Shown one piece after another: positions 21,855 through 34,945 of a stretch of DNA of 64,000 bases; position 1 is the stretch's first letter, and every line of letters begins with the position of its first letter. The position numbers and the translations under genes were made by a program. The stretch covers positions 328,001-392,000 of the forward strand of contig JAFEMH010000755.1 of assembly GCA_022495995.1 (NCBI GenBank). Direction: 5' to 3'. This DNA comes from Adenophora triphylla var. japonica (taxonomy: Eukaryota > Streptophyta > Magnoliopsida > Asterales > Campanulaceae). The notes below the pieces were generated by a model. The model did not search any database. It saw only the letters and a program-made list of their open reading frames with translations, and had not been told where the DNA came from.

Positions 21855-23829
21855 ATGTCTTCACCGAGAAACTCTTTTTCCATTTCAGTAACAGCCTCTT
21901 ACGCATCTTTTTCTATATCAAACTCCAAGTCATCATCTTTTGTTTCTCCTCCTGCATTTGCTCCCCCTGCATTTGCTCCCCCTACACTTGACTCTTCTCC
22001 CCCTTTTTTAGAGGAACCAGAAAGAGTGAATTGTAAATCAGCAATTGACTTCTCCAAGCCAGCGATCAGAATTTGTCTGCCTTCAATCTCAGCTCTGTGG
22101 GAAGAAATTTGTGCTTGGAAGATGGCAATCTGGGCCAGTATGGGACTCTTGTCTGAGGAGACAGCCTCTCTGTGCATAGTTGTGTGCACAGTTGTTTGCA
22201 CAACTTGTTAAGCAGATTGTTGCATAGAAGCTGATGTAGAAGCCAACCCAGCAAATTTGGCAATATTATCAAACCTGGAGCTGTCATCCATGGTCTTTGG
22301 AACCTTAAATTGTTCAGAAATGATGGACAATGTCTCACCCAGAATGTCCTCAATCCCTTGGTCCTTAAGCATGGCATAAATCAATTTGGGGTGAGCGTGG
22401 GCATATATGGTGTTGGTGCTCTCAGCAAAACTCAGATTGGACTCAAAAATTACTTGACCCAGGTTGAACTTGTTTTCACCTATCCTAAAAAGGAGTAAAA
22501 TTTGGTCCTTGATGACAGAGGAGGAATTTGAGATGGGCAGCCAATTGGTTCTCAAAATATGGTGAAGGAACACAAACACTTTTGATAAAAGGTTTGTCCT
22601 AAACCCAGCTACCCATTTAGGGACTCTTCCCCCCATCACGGTTCTCACAGCTTCATCATAATCATAAGATAAAGTCTCCAAAGGGACATCAGGGGTACCA
22701 AGAAACTGATTAATCCTTAAATTAAAGGACTGAAGTTCACCACCTGATCCCTCACAAAATTTTTCCCAAAGTTGGGTGACCTATCTACCCCTATATCTCT
22801 ACTTAAATTTGCAAAAAATTCAAGGACAAGGGATCTGGAATAAGGAATGGGAAAATATAAAGAACAATCCAGACCCCTCTCAGTAAAAAAATTCGCCAAC
22901 CCAAGTTTTTCAAATACCCCAAGATTTTTTTTCTTTTCTACTACAAAAGCTCGGTGAAAATTTGTGGAAAAACGACTTTCAGGCTCAGGAGTATAAAAGA
23001 GGAATTGTGCTTCAAATTGAGATTGTAAGGGGATGAGGGAACACGAATAGATGACTTACGTGTCCGGGAGGTAGATTTCGAAGAAGCACTGCCACTTGAT
23101 TGCACACTTGTGTGGACAGTTGTGTGAACAACTGCGAGTGCAGTTGGAATTTTTGGATTAAAGTGTGTGGTTTGCCTAGGTTTCTTCCTGCTCTGGATTT
23201 CAGAATCACTTTCTGTGTCTTCCATGCCTAGGGAGGCAGTAGCATCACTGGAATTGTCGAATTGGGATGATGATCCTTCCTAAGTCATTACCGGAGCGGC
23301 TTCTTTCCTAGTCGAGCTTCTTGTTTGTCTTTTAATGCCGCTCTCCCCCTGAACCCTAGCCGGAGTTTTTGCCTGAACCTAGCCAGAGTTGTTGCCTTTT
23401 TCACTGGTTATTTGGATTTTATCTGTGTCACAATCGGCTAATCGTCCTCGTTAAACCCTACCGTTGGAGACGATTTCTTCTTCATCAGATGAATCATGCA
23501 AGATCAGCTTCCGTCTTGCACCGGTGGGTTTTGCTTTGGGGGTAGTGACCTTGGATGACTTTTTAGGCAGTACATCAGCCCTAGAACCTCGAAAGATTTC
23601 TGACTTGCCAGAATTGATTAACCGGTGGGATCTTCAAGTCGCCGGCAACGGAGGCAGACGTGCAGCATGCACAGCTTCAAGAACATTTTGATCTTCCACA
23701 TTAATCGCCATATTTTGCTGCCCAAGACACGTTTATAGGAGGAACATATTGGGGCTCATTGATAAGGTCTGCAATAGTGGCCTTACAGCCGGAGGTCGCC
23801 GGAGTTTTGGAAGATGACAGAGACGCCAT
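21855..23829 (-). pseudogene. Plant transposon protein-like ORF (PTP/Transposase_32-like), broken
   Basis: The ATG at 23829 opens MASLSSSKTPATSG. After several frame changes a Ser/Thr-rich stretch with VHTTVHTSVQ words follows (23225-22940). Then comes a domain with LVLEFFANLSRDIG and GKNFVRDQVVNFSPLI (22899-22717) and LRTNWLPISNSSSVIKDQIL (22681-22208), and finally a coiled C-terminus with GGANAGGANAGG. The middle fits the putative plant transposon protein domain PF20167 found in extra ORFs of plant retrotransposons. No polymerase or LTR belonging to it can be seen nearby, so it may be a truncated element or a stand-alone copy. Confidence 0.55.
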
Positions 23830-24821
23830 GGAGTTTATCTACACAGGTTAGATAGAGAGAGAAGACAGAGCAGATGGAGACTTGGAAATTATGTGAGATG
23901 TGAGGAGAGTTGTGAGGTGACTTGAGAAAAGACTTGCTTGAACAACTTATAACACAACATTGATGATGGGTGATGATTGTTTGCCTTGGAACTCGGAATG
24001 AGAGAAGGGGAAGGATCTGTGTGCCGGTTTGAAGATTACCCTTTGAGATTCCTTCATCATAAAGGATTAGGAATTAAAATTTGAAGCAACTTACCATATT
24101 TTGTGATAAAATTTGCTTTCCTTATCCGAAGATGAGTTTGTCCTTAGTTGATTAACATCCAACCATAGTCTCCTTTAACTGCTAGAGTTCACAAACACCT
24201 CATCATAAAATTATCATTGAACACAGTAGAAGTATTAGGCCAAGAATAATTAGAAACGGCAAAATTTTGATCATATTTTTATCAAGATTTTCGAATGACC
24301 TAATTTTTTGCATTATGCCTATTATGAGAAACAATGCACACAGTGAAGATTTAATCTCAATAAATTGCAACATAGTATACTAGATCACATATTGACAAAA
24401 TTTGACCTACAAGAATTCAATGAGATAACCCTCAATCATTTAGCATCTAGAATGTCTCCATATTTGTCATTGAATCAGTCACTGGGAAGTAGCTATTCAC
24501 TATCACACCATAGTGCTTGCCCAAATTTTTATCCCAAGTGATGCAACAATAAGACATTGATATTGAGCACATGAGTGGAAGCTTCAAAATAAATGGAGAC
24601 AGCTTGGTTTTCTCAGTGACCTTAGATTAGACACCCACTCCATGATAATTATCACAAGAAAGTTTTAACAAGGGAATTTTATCACCAAGTTAGGAGGGAT
24701 CTAACATTCAAGAGTCACAATAGTGTCAATAATGAGAAATAGTCAAGTGATCACAAGAGATAATCGTGCAATGCATGAATGCAGGAACTATATATTTTTT
24801 TAATTTTTTTTCAGTGTTTTC
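23830..24821. other. AT-rich sequence without recognisable genes
   Basis: Contains GA-rich stretches (23850-23940) just upstream of the minus-strand ORF, which could be its 5' region. Nothing else is supported. Confidence 0.4.
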
Positions 24822-25742
24822 TGTAACATACTGATAGATGTGGTTTTACCCATCCCAAAGATATGTTCCTAGCTTATTTTATGTTCGAAACCTTTGGAAT
24901 TTAATGTGTATTTTGTGGTGTTTTGAAAGTACAGGGGCTAAAGTTGACAGAAAAGAGGAGAAAAAGCTTATTTTGGAAGTTCAGGGACCAAAATAGAATT
25001 ATGGAAAATAGGAGAAAAATTGGTTAAATAAAGTTCAGGGGCCAAAGTGAAAGTCTGGAAAGTTCAAGGACTAAATAGCAAATGAGAATAGTATAGTGAC
25101 CAAAGTGCGACTGTGCACTTGCGAAACGAATCCAAGGAAGGAGTACACAAAATGGGGCCAAAGATGGGCAGTGACCGGCCAAGGAACAAAAAGGTTGTTG
25201 ACTTTGACATGGGCTGTGTTTGGACTGGGCTTGGCCGCTGTTGACATGGGCGACCGCACAAGATCTTGGGCGGCCGCACAAAATGAAGATTCAAGGCCGT
25301 GGAGTTTCTATACATGTGGGCGATCGCCGGGGGAAGCTGGGCGACCGTCGGCCAGGCTGTGCGGCCGGATTTTTGGCCTGGTTTGGGCCTAGTTTGGGCT
25401 GTGTCACACGTGTTTGGTGACCTAGGTATTTATAAAGTTATGAATTGGTTTTTTGAGAGGAATTCTTTACTTTGGTCAGAAAGGAAAACATAATTCCGTG
25501 GTTCCAAGATCCGATTCGAGGTTTATGATTTCTGATTTTATTCTTGTAATTATTCGGATTATGAGTAGCTAAATTTCTTTTTCGCGGATTGGATGTAGCA
25601 ACTATTAAATTTATATGCTAGCAATGTTTTAATTCTTCCTACACTTTTCTTGTTCTTGTTCAATGGAATTTGCTTAGTTCGCTTTTAGACTTTAGCAATA
25701 TTGATTGAAATTGTTGGTCTTTAAATTATTAGGGTTGAAATT
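24822..25742 (+). repeat. Athila-type 5' LTR, first part
   Basis: The start is uncertain; TGTAACATAC at 24822 is the best TG candidate. It contains TATTTATAAA at about 25428-25437 as a promoter. It ends at the target site AAATT (25738-25742) and continues at 39390 after Copia-B. Total LTR length would be about 1.45 kb. Confidence 0.55.
25738..25742. other. Target-site duplication of Copia-B, left
   Basis: AAATT, identical to 39390-39394 on the other side of the element. Confidence 0.9.
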
Positions 25743-27271
25743 TGTTGGTCCCAAAGGTGGCAACAAGGATGAAAAATAGCTAGAGGGGGGTGAATAGCTG
25801 TTACAAATTTTTCGCCCTCTTTTAAAACTAAACCTCTTAGCTTACAAAACCGCTTGCAGTGTGTTAGAAACTGCAAGTAGAGTTGTAAAATGCACAGCGG
25901 AATATTTGAGTTACAAAGCGGTTTTGGAGGTGCGGTTTGCAAAGCGGTTTATAGTGCGGTTTTTGTGAGTACGCTTTACAAACATATAAGTGAGGTTTTG
26001 ACAATTGTTAACTCCAAATACAATTCTCAAAAATGGATAACTATAAATAAGATCAAACAGAGATAGAGATAAACAATTAGTAATAACAGTAAATAAAAAT
26101 GCAGAAATAAAGAACACAATATTTGGAGTGGTTCAATCGATAAACGATCTACATCCACTACTAAGATGGTTAGTCTTGGATTTTCTAAGAGTTAGATTTT
26201 ATATTGAGTATGAGAGAGATTACAAGTTACAAAGTATTCAAACTCAGATCTAAAATCTATTCTATGAAGATCAAATTCTAGACTATAACCGGTGTATCTC
26301 AAATGAATAATCTATGTGATTAAACAGGTGAGGTGTGTGTGTGTGTAAGCAAGATCAAGGCTCTTTAGATCTATGATATGTAGAGTACAATGATTCTTGA
26401 TGGTGTTAAGGCTTGATTTCTGGGCTGGGATATATTTCTTGAAGTAGAAGATGAAGATTCAAAGGGTTGAATAATTTCTGGGCAGAGCTTCAGCTTCTTA
26501 TGAAATCACAGCAAATAAATTTCTCAAGCAATCTTCAAGTGGTGAAGATTAGGGGTATTTATACCCAAGCAGCAAGGAACTAGCCGTTAGATAGAGCTGT
26601 TGCAAGGACTGTACTGGTGCTTTCCCATTGGTCCATAATAACCACTTTTGTCCTTAGGTACAGTAGTTGCAGGTAAAGCTGATCAGGCTCCAGCTGCAAA
26701 TAAGGTAGTTAGGACATCTGTCACCTTTTCATGATCCTTGCAGATCTTGTTTGATAAGTAGTCACGTGACAAGATATGGTAGTTGACTTTTGATATTGCT
26801 GACATGGATTCCAATGGTCAAATGTGGTTCACTTCAAGTCTTCAATCACTAGAGCGGTCTAGTGAGGAGCGGTTTAGACATGAGCGGTTTCAACAGAGGA
26901 GGACTTCACAAGTGCGATCTCAAGGTTGGAACTGCAATGCAGTTTGCATAGAGCGGTTCACAATGCGGTTTGGTTTTAGGTGTTCACGAGCGGTTTCAGA
27001 CAAAGGACTCCACAAAGCATTTAGCTTGGAGCGGTTTGCTAGGCGGTTTTGAATGGAGCGATCTGAAACATGAACTGCATCCTCATATCCAATGAGTCTT
27101 GTGCCAGTCTTCAAGCCTAATTTAACCTATTCTATAAAATGGACTTAGCTAAAAAAATTGAAGTCTAAGCTTCATTACATATGGGCCTAAAGTCCTTAAA
27201 ATAGAGAGGAGGTTATGGTATCAATCAAATCTTAAGCTAATCTAGGAGGGTTAAAATATGCATACCCAACA
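25743..27271 (-). repeat. 3' LTR of Copia-B
   Basis: TGTTGGTCCC...CATACCCAACA as read on the plus strand. It holds eleven GCGGTT words by my count, seven of them in 26868-27050. Confidence 0.95.
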
Positions 27272-27287
27272 ATCTTCCCCTATTTGA
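27272..27287 (-). other. Polypurine tract of Copia-B
   Basis: On the minus strand AATAGGGGAAGAT precedes the LTR start TGTTGGGTATG. The 27288-27857 stretch between it and the env-like stop is a noncoding 3' UTR. Confidence 0.75.
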
Positions 27288-27857
27288 TTTATGCCATTAC
27301 CTACTATAACAAAAGCAAACATTGTACTTGGTAAAAACATGTTCATAAGAATTAACATGGTAAGTCATGTCCCAAGTCAATGCACACACTAGATTAAGCT
27401 ATAGATTTCTATACTATTTGAAAGAATGAAAACTTACAACTTGAAAAGTATAGAAATGCATTCAATGTACTTGAAAAATATGAGTTTAAGTTTAAAGTGC
27501 GGTTTAAACTGAATGTTTAAACTTCATTTCAAAAGTATGATTTTAAGTTAGACAATATTTGAATGAGGTTTAAAACCATAAGAGGTTTCATTGTTCTACA
27601 AACAAGCAGTTTGATATGAACAAAGTTTTGGAACCATGATGCAATTTTCATTAATACCTCAAGCGGTTACAGGTACAAGGTATGAAAGAAAATTACAGGG
27701 TTACAAAAACAAAAAGAAGTTGGACAAAAAGAATATAGTGAGAGTGTAGTCCAACTTACAAAAGGTATTCATCAAAAAAAATTTACAAGGAGGAAGCGGT
27801 TTATTTCTGACGCGGCTTGTTAACTTCATCTTCTGCTTGACGCGGTCCAGCATGGGC

Positions 27858-30495
27858 CTATTGATCAGTGCCCATAGCTTTCCTCATTCTTCTTACCTCT
27901 TCAGCGGTTCTGGCAATGGTTGCATCTAGTTTCTTCACAGAACTTTCTTGTTTTGCCAGCCTCAAATTAACTTCACCCACTCCTCTAGAGTTTCCTCTAA
28001 CTTGCTCAATTTGGTCATTGATAAGAGAATGGAAAGAGGAGTTTAAGGAATTGAAGAAAATGTGGCTTTCATCTTTGATTGCAGCATTTTGGGTGGCAAT
28101 GGCCTTTTCCATAGGCTCAAGATTAATGGTAACCTTCAAGGAGGATTTCAAATCATGGATAGCAGAGTCAAGTTTTGAATTAAATCTTGTCTTGAGGTTG
28201 TCCAAGCGGTCGTTGAACTCATCTTTTATCTCATTGAGCTTGGCCTTCAGAGCATCTCCCACAATATCCAAGTTAACTTCAGATTTCCCTTTAAGCAAGT
28301 CAACCTGTTCCAGAATATCTACTCTGATGGAGTCTAGAGCGGTTTTGATTTCAGCGGTTAGGGCAGCACCAGAATGAGGCGGTCTGGTATGCACTGCATC
28401 AGAAATAGTTGTCATGAAATTTTCAAAGGCAGTGTTGGTAGTGTTGATGAAGACGTCGGAAAGTTGAGTAAGCATCTCCTTGAATCGAGTTATAGAGACT
28501 GCTTCTCCAAGAGCTTGACTAACTCCATTTGAAAGATCTTCTTTGAAAGCTAGAAAACACGCTTCAGCCGCGGTTTTGACTGCATAAGCGGTTTGATCTG
28601 TAGAGGTGGATGCATGAGCAGTAGGTCTCTCCCCCTTAATGGCATCAAGCAAAGAGGATTTAAGATTGGCCATTTCAAGGGTTTGAGAATCCACCTTGGT
28701 AAGGAGGGTGCGGTTGGATTTAGAGAGGGAGGTGTTGGAGGTTTGAAGGGAGGCATTTGAAGCGGTTAGCTGTATAACATGGCCTTGTTTTATTATGAGT
28801 TGGCTTTGGATTAGGTTAAGGGTTGAAAGAATTTGGGAGTAATCAGATGGAGGGGCAGTTGAGGTGGAAGCGGTTTGGAATGTAGGAGGCGGCTGGAAAT
28901 GGGTAGTTTCAAGTTGAATGAAGGGGTTAGGAGGTGGCTGGGTAGGAGTGGTTTGGGTTTGAGGGGGAATATTTTGAGGAGGGGATTTGGATGCTGAGTG
29001 TGTTTGGGTAGTGTGAAGGGAAGGGGAAGGAGTTTTTTGCTTATGGGGTGAGTTTTGAGGAGTTGGAGATTTTGCAGGTGAATGTGATTTGGAGGGAGGG
29101 GATGTTTGGCCACAGTTTGAGTGAGGGGGTGAAGGAGATGGGTCTTGTCTAATGGTTCTGGAAATGGCTTGGCCAGTAGAGGGTTTGGAGGTCCAAGGCT
29201 GGTAGGCATTTGAGTGAGGAGGGGTTTGATTTGAGTGTTGGGAATTTATTGAGTTAGAATGTTGAGGGGAGTGAGATGTGGATTGGGAGGATAAAGGGGA
29301 AAGCAGACTTTCCTTTGGCATTACGCCTCTCTTCCTGTTCCTTCTGCAATCTTTCAATCTTATCCTGATAGAACCATAGCTATTCCTCAGGAGTCAAGTC
29401 CTTTGTCACATCCTTGGCCTTCTTGGCCCTAGCAACCAAATCAGGAATATTTGGATCTTCAGCTTCTTCTTCATCTTCATCATCATCTTCATCCACCAAA
29501 GTCATTGGCTTTCTCTGCTTCTTGGGTTTACTTGTTCTAGCGTCATCAGCACGCGGTTTTGAAGCATGAGCGGTCTTGGTCCTCTTGGCAGGCGGTTCAG
29601 CTTGACCCTTTAGCTTTCTGGTTCTCTTCACAGCCTTCCTGACTGCTTGAGTTGCGGTTTCAGGGTTCATTGGAACATATTCTTCTCTCTTTGGATAGGT
29701 ATCTGCATCATAGAGAGATTTGTATAAGGCATCTCCATTTGCATACCTGAAGTTATGGCACACCAAAAATCCAAGAGATTCTTCAGTCCCAAAGTCTATC
29801 ATCAACTCATGATTCTTCTTTCTGATGTCTTCAAGGTGGTCAAAGTCTAGTAGGAGAGCGATTAGGATTCTGCAGAATGGTCTCCATCTCTGCTCTTCTC
29901 CTTTCTTCTTGGACTGATAGGTCTCAACACAATCACATATCTCTCTGAACAGAATCCTTGGCTAGTAAAGCTTTATCTCGTTGTAGATAGCTGAAAAATA
30001 CATCCATTGCTGGGATGTAAAGTTATTATGGTTTCCAGTCTTGCCACAGACTGACTTTCCAACCAAATATCCCAGGTGGCTCATTAGCTCACCAAACCCT
30101 TTCCTTGGGATCTTCTTAAACTGACCAGTCATGGATTTAACCTTGGCGATTGCCATTGCAGCAGCATCCTGAATTACTTGATCCACTGACTCAGGTGCTT
30201 GAGGAACTCTGAAATTGTATGAGCTCCTGATGTCAATATAATCAAAAGAAACTTTGAGGCCTTCAACTACAGCTGTCAGGCATGAAACTTTAGGGGCATC
30301 TTCCAATTGTCTGACTTCACGCTTGGCTATTGAATAGAACTGATCTATGAAGGAAGGGATAATGAAGTTCTGCTTCTTGGTGAAAAGGGGCAGAATCCCA
30401 AAAACTCTCAGCTTTCTCAGCAGCTCCCTTCCTAGAGCATCATTCCTTAGCTCCAACTCATTAACTTCCCAGCCAGGCAGGAAGGTATTAGGATC
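27858..30495 (-). pseudogene. env-like / plant transposon protein ORF of Copia-B
   Basis: Minus-strand coding begins at 30495, right after an acceptor TTTGTAG, reading DPNTFLPGWEVNELELRND. The first block (to 29962) has a globular domain with CLTAVVEGLKVSFDYIDIR and SQQWMYFSAIYNEIKLY, close to the plant transposon protein domain seen in SIRE 3' ORFs. A TAG interrupts near 29960, a second stop lies near 29380, and a frame change follows. The second half (29357-27858) is rich in Ser, Pro, Thr and Gln, then a helical region of heptad character ends in RRMRKAMGTDQ. No clear signal peptide or transmembrane segment is visible, so the name env-like reflects position only. The upstream acceptor suggests expression from a spliced RNA. 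Confidence 0.65.
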
Positions 30496-30540
30496 CTACA
30501 AAGTAAAACATTAAGTGTTAGATCCATTTTTGTATTCACA

Positions 30541-30950
30541 GTTCACAAGCGGTTTGAGCACCCATGCGGTTTAGCAATTGTGCGGTTTGAAAAGTGAAGT
30601 ATTTCAAACCCCAAGTGAACTATGAATACTTTAAGAAAAATAAACATGGAAGATTTGAGAACAAAAAATTACTAGTACGTGGCATTGTAATTCAAACTTA
30701 TCCCACACTTCCAAGAAGTGCTTGCTGGGGAAGATCTTGGTTTCCAGCCTATATACTAAGTAAAATCTCAAAAACCAAAGAAATGAATTAAACAGCATGC
30801 GGTTTCAAAAGATTTTGAAATGGCGGTTCCAGCATACGGTTTAGCTTTGAAAGGAGCATGCGGTTTTAACACAAGCGGTTTCAAACATGAAAGCATGCGG
30901 TTTTGACACTGGTAAAGTATGCGGTTTCTAACCAAGCGGTTTCAAATCCA
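30541..30950 (+). repeat. GCGGTT word cluster in Copia-B
   Basis: Ten GCGGTT words on the plus strand within 410 bp (for example 30549, 30565, 30581, 30799, 30861, 30876, 30936). Contexts are mostly TGCGGTTT or AGCGGTTT. They are irregularly spaced, so this is not a tandem array. Confidence 0.85.
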
Positions 30951-31984
30951 TAGTGAATTCCAAAATTTTCATCAAAAGGTTCAAAAATTTTCTAAGTATG
31001 GAAAACACTATCCAAGAATCAAAGAATCCAAATTATAAGAAATTTCAGAAAAACGTATGAACTTCATGAAGAACACGAAGAACAGTTCAAGAACATTCAT
31101 GAACATGAAGAACAGAGATTATCAAAACTTAACCAAAATTGACAAAAAGCATATCAAAATGGTCCTAACAAGTTGAATACTAACAATATAACATCAAAAT
31201 AACAACTTGTATCCAGAATCAACAATAAAATTGAAAAATATAGAAGTTGATTTTCGAAGAACACTAACGGAAAATCATCAAATCAGTGCCCAAAACATGG
31301 ATGGATCATAAAATTACTAACATATATTGAATCCATATATAAAACCGAACAAAACCCAACATAAATCAACAAAAATGAGCAAGAAACAAGAGCAAAATCA
31401 TCAAAGGAGGGTTTTAGGAATACAAACAGTTCTTACAGTTCATCAATGGCAGATTTCGAAGAAATTAAAGGTTTAGCGATAGAGATTTGTTACCATTTCA
31501 TGGATTGGTTTCTTGGGTACCCTTGTAACTGCAGAAGCTCTTTATCTTTTGGAGTTTTTTGAAGACATTTTCAGTTTTAAGGTTTTGAAAATGGAGGTTT
31601 TAGAAGAGTGTAGAGAGAGAAAGTGAGTTTGGTAGAAAGTACGTTTGCAGAGAAATGACAGGTAAAAGGTTTAGAATTTCACCCTTTCACCTTCTGCACT
31701 GCACTCTTATATATAAGTAAAGGGGTGGGCAGCAGTTCAGAGAAAGAAATGATTGAATTTACTAACTGTTGCACCCTTTCACCTTCTGCACTGCACTCTT
31801 ATGACGGCAGACATGAGGGTTTTTAATGCTCATGTCCCCTTTGCATTAAATGCATTTAAATTTTAAAATAACGTGAGAAAACATTTGCAAAAATACCCTT
31901 ATGTCAAAATAAGGACTAAAAAATAAATAACAAAATTTGAACAGTTTTTTTTTAATTTAAAAATAAACATAAATTACTCTAAGT

Positions 31985-32095
31985 TGAAATGCGGTTTGGG
32001 ATCAAGCGGTCAAGCTGCAGTAAGCGATTTGAACATGGCGGTTGGCTGCAAGCGGTTGACAACATGCGGTTTGAATACACGCGGTTTCAACAGGA
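31985..32095 (+). repeat. Second GCGGTT word cluster in Copia-B
   Basis: Five GCGGTT words in 110 bp, plus near misses GCGGTC and GCGATT. It lies just after the RNase H stop codon on the minus strand. Confidence 0.85.
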
Positions 32096-32166
32096 TGAGA
32101 TTTGAAATCTCAACAGGAATTTCAACTTATACTCAACACACAAGTTAACAAATAAAAAGTATGGAT

Positions 32167-34353
32167 TCATTTAAGTTCAAGCATACCCATTTCTCCTCTG
32201 AGGAAAGTAAACCTCTTGGAGTCCAGAGCTTTGGTGAGGATATCAGCAATCTGGTTGTCTGTCCCCACATACTCTAGATGGATATTCCTCTTTTCCACAT
32301 GGTCTTTGAGGAAATGATACAAGATATCTATATGCTTGGTCTTGGAATGCATGACAGGGTTGTTGGAGATTGAAATTGTCGAAGTGTTGTCACACATGAT
32401 ACGGCAATTTTCTTCTTCAATTCCATAGTCCACCAACTGCTGCTTCATCCAAAGGATTTGACAAAGAAAACTTCCAAGAAGAATATATTCAGCCTCTGTG
32501 GTTGACACTGAAACTGATGCTTGCTTCTTGCTGGCCCAAGCAACTAGTCTATTTTTAAGGAAATGATAAGTCCCACTAGTGCTTTTCCTGTCAATAGTAC
32601 AAGCTGCATAATCTGCATCTGAATAACCTACAAGATCGAAATTCGAATCTTTGGAATACCAAAGTCCAAGGTTAGTGGTTCCAGATAAATAACGGATTAT
32701 ACGCTTGACTGCAATCAAATGTGCTTCTCTAGGATCTGCTTGATAGCGAGCACATACACAGACACTAAACATGATATCGGGCCTACTAGCAGTTAAATAA
32801 AGTAATGAGCCAATCATACCTCGATATAAGGTTTGATCAACCTTCTTACCTTTTAGATCCTTATCGAGCTTATTACCGGTGGCCATTGGAGTATCGTATG
32901 CTTTTGCATTCTCTAGTCCAAACTTCTTTATCAACTCCTTGGTGTATTTGGCTTGGCTGAGGAAGAATCCTTCTTTACATTGTTTGATTTGAAGCCCGAG
33001 GAAGAATGTTAATTCTCCCATCATGCTCATCTCAAACTTTCTTTTCATTAGCTTCTCAAAACGCTTACAAAGCAACTCATTAGTAGAACCAAAAATGATA
33101 TCATCAACATATATTTGAACAAGTAAGGAATGATCATTGTATTTGGCAATAAAAAGAGTTGTATCATTTTTACCACGTTTAAATCCCTTTTCTAGTAAAA
33201 ATTTAGATAGAGTCTCATACCATGCCCTTGGAGCTTGCCTAAGTTCATACAAAGCTTTCTGGAGTTTGTAGACATGATTGGGAAATTTGGAGTCTTCAAA
33301 TCCAGGCGGTTGGGCAACATACACGGTCTCTTGCAGTTCACTGTTGAGGAAAGCACTCTTCACGTCCATTTGATATAACTTGAAACGCTTGAAAGAGGCG
33401 TAGGCTAAGAAGATTCTGATAGCTTCCAATCTTGCAACTGGAGCAAAGGTTTCATCATAATCGATTCCTTCTTCTTGCCTATATCCTTGTGCAACCAACC
33501 TTGCTTTGTTCCTGCTGATGCTTCCATTCTCATCCATCTTATTCCTAAACACCCACTTAGTTTCTATCACTCCTTGATCCTGAGGTCTAGGCACCAATGT
33601 CCAAACCTTGCATCTTTCAAACTGGTTGAGTTCCTCTTGCACAGCAACGATCCAACTGGAATCTTGGAGTGCTTTATCAATCTTCTTGGGTTCAATTTGA
33701 GATAACAAGGAAGCATGCTCATCATAGTTCGATCTCCTTGTTTGAACACCGGAAAATAGATCACCAATCACATTAGAGAGATGGTGACTGCTGACTTCAC
33801 GAACCTCCGGGGGTAAGTCTGGTTGGAATGAGGTTTGCTGAAGATCTTCAATTGAAACATCGTTAGATCCTTCAGCGAAGTCATGGATGGTAAGTTGACG
33901 AAGAGGTTCAATAAGCTGGATGGGAGAATTTTCAACAACTTCTTCTTCCCTAGGAGTTGCATCTGGAGTGGGAACTTCAGGTGCGGTTTCAAATGTGCAG
34001 TTTGAGGGAATTTCAGTTGAGGGTGCTGGATTTTGCGGTTGAGGTTCAGGTGCGATTCTAGAGGATTCACCTGTTGCATTATGCTCAGCAAAATCATCAG
34101 CAACATTTGGAGCCAATTGTGGCTCAGGGAGAGAATGTTCATCAAACGTAACATGGACAGACTCAACTATTTTTAAACTAGTTTTATTAAAAACACGAAA
34201 AGCTTTTGAATGTTTAGCATACCCAACAAAAATACCTTCATCGACCTTGGCTCCGAATTTACCTCTATTTTCTCTTTCGTTGTAGAGGATAAAGCATTTA
34301 CAGCCAAAGATCTTGAAGAATAATGTTGGGGGTTCTTCCTCTCCATAGCTCAT
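32167..34353 (-). CDS. Integrase tail, reverse transcriptase and RNase H of Copia-B (open frame, 728 aa)
   Basis: Residues 1-75 are the integrase C-terminal region ([17 protein letters not shown]). Residues 75-220 are a variable acidic linker. Reverse transcriptase spans about 230-460, with catalytic D330 ([10 protein letters not shown]) and D417/D418 in [11 protein letters not shown]. RNase H spans about 560-705, with D579 (SDAD), E622 (TEAEY) and D655 (CDNTS). The end [11 protein letters not shown] is typical of this lineage. No stop or frameshift interrupts the frame, so these enzymes look intact. The integrase core upstream is in another frame and damaged, so the polyprotein cannot be made as one chain. 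Confidence 0.92.
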   Translation of the reverse strand: MSYGEEEPPTLFFKIFGCKCFILYNERENRGKFGAKVDEGIFVGYAKHSKAFRVFNKTSLKIVESVHVTFDEHSLPEPQLAPNVADDFAEHNATGESSRIAPEPQPQNPAPSTEIPSNCTFETAPEVPTPDATPREEEVVENSPIQLIEPLRQLTIHDFAEGSNDVSIEDLQQTSFQPDLPPEVREVSSHHLSNVIGDLFSGVQTRRSNYDEHASLLSQIEPKKIDKALQDSSWIVAVQEELNQFERCKVWTLVPRPQDQGVIETKWVFRNKMDENGSISRNKARLVAQGYRQEEGIDYDETFAPVARLEAIRIFLAYASFKRFKLYQMDVKSAFLNSELQETVYVAQPPGFEDSKFPNHVYKLQKALYELRQAPRAWYETLSKFLLEKGFKRGKNDTTLFIAKYNDHSLLVQIYVDDIIFGSTNELLCKRFEKLMKRKFEMSMMGELTFFLGLQIKQCKEGFFLSQAKYTKELIKKFGLENAKAYDTPMATGNKLDKDLKGKKVDQTLYRGMIGSLLYLTASRPDIMFSVCVCARYQADPREAHLIAVKRIIRYLSGTTNLGLWYSKDSNFDLVGYSDADYAACTIDRKSTSGTYHFLKNRLVAWASKKQASVSVSTTEAEYILLGSFLCQILWMKQQLVDYGIEEENCRIMCDNTSTISISNNPVMHSKTKHIDILYHFLKDHVEKRNIHLEYVGTDNQIADILTKALDSKRFTFLRGEMGMLELK

Positions 34354-34945
34354 ATGGAGTCTTGTTATAGGTTTTGTTGATGAGGGAGCGGTTCTGAGTG
34401 AAGCATACTGTATTGATTGCTTCAGCCCAAAAATATAGAGGTAGCTTCGCTTCAGAAATCATTGTCTTTCCAGCCTCAATCAGCGTCCTGTTCTTTCTTT
34501 CCACAACCCCATTTTGTTGTGGAATACAATACTGAGCAACACCGTTGTTTTTTAATTCAGTTCCATTATCTGATCGAACACTAACGATGTCATCTTCTTT
34601 TTTAGTCTGGAGCCATCTAAAGAGGGAGGTTAAGATGTCATAGCAATCATCCTTAGAAATCATCATCTCAACCCATGTATATCTTGAATAATCATCCACC
34701 ACCACTAAAGTGTATCTACTTCCTCCAATGATGGCAGTGGTAACGGGTCCAAACAAATCGATGTGAAGCAGTTGTAAGCATGTTGCAGTTGAGGGCGCGG
34801 TCTTGCTGGTAAAAGACGACGCGGTTTGCTTACCAAGTTGACATGCACGACATTTCTCTGGATGGTGGTCAGCCACTTTGGGTAAACCACGAACGAGGTT
34901 TTCACTTCCAATCTTTGCAAGATACTTGAAGTTCAAGTGGCTCAA
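34298..34945 (-). pseudogene. Integrase core of Copia-B with a short deletion
   Basis: It starts with the end of the GAG-pre-integrase zinc region (CRACQLGKQ), then the core with D in LLHIDLFGPV, D in VRSDNGTEL and E in QNGVVERKN. The second Asp and the Glu are only 23 residues apart, against the usual 35. About 12 residues (36 bp near 34540) are therefore missing from the catalytic core. The frame then differs from that of the reverse transcriptase ORF, with an overlap at 34298-34353. Confidence 0.85.

Larger units (their letters stand above)
30496..32166 (-). other. Spacer/intron between pol and env-like ORF of Copia-B
   Basis: No coding sequence. T-rich on the minus strand, ending in a good acceptor (TACTTTGTAG|G, 30497-30496). 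Two dense clusters of GCGGTT(T) lie at 30541-30950 and 31985-32095. A donor for the presumed intron was not fixed; candidates lie near 31440-31500. Confidence 0.5.

Noticed and set aside
25024..25420. Short ORFs on both strands near 25.1-25.4 kb
   Set aside because: They lie in the U3 part of the Athila-type LTR, overlap each other and show no domain.
27868..28377. 169-aa plus-strand ORF
   Set aside because: Shadow of the env-like ORF on the opposite strand; no recognisable domain.
30541..30950. GCGGTTT cluster as degenerate telomeric repeat
   Set aside because: Not tandem, wrong sequence for plant TTTAGGG, and spread over the whole element including coding parts.
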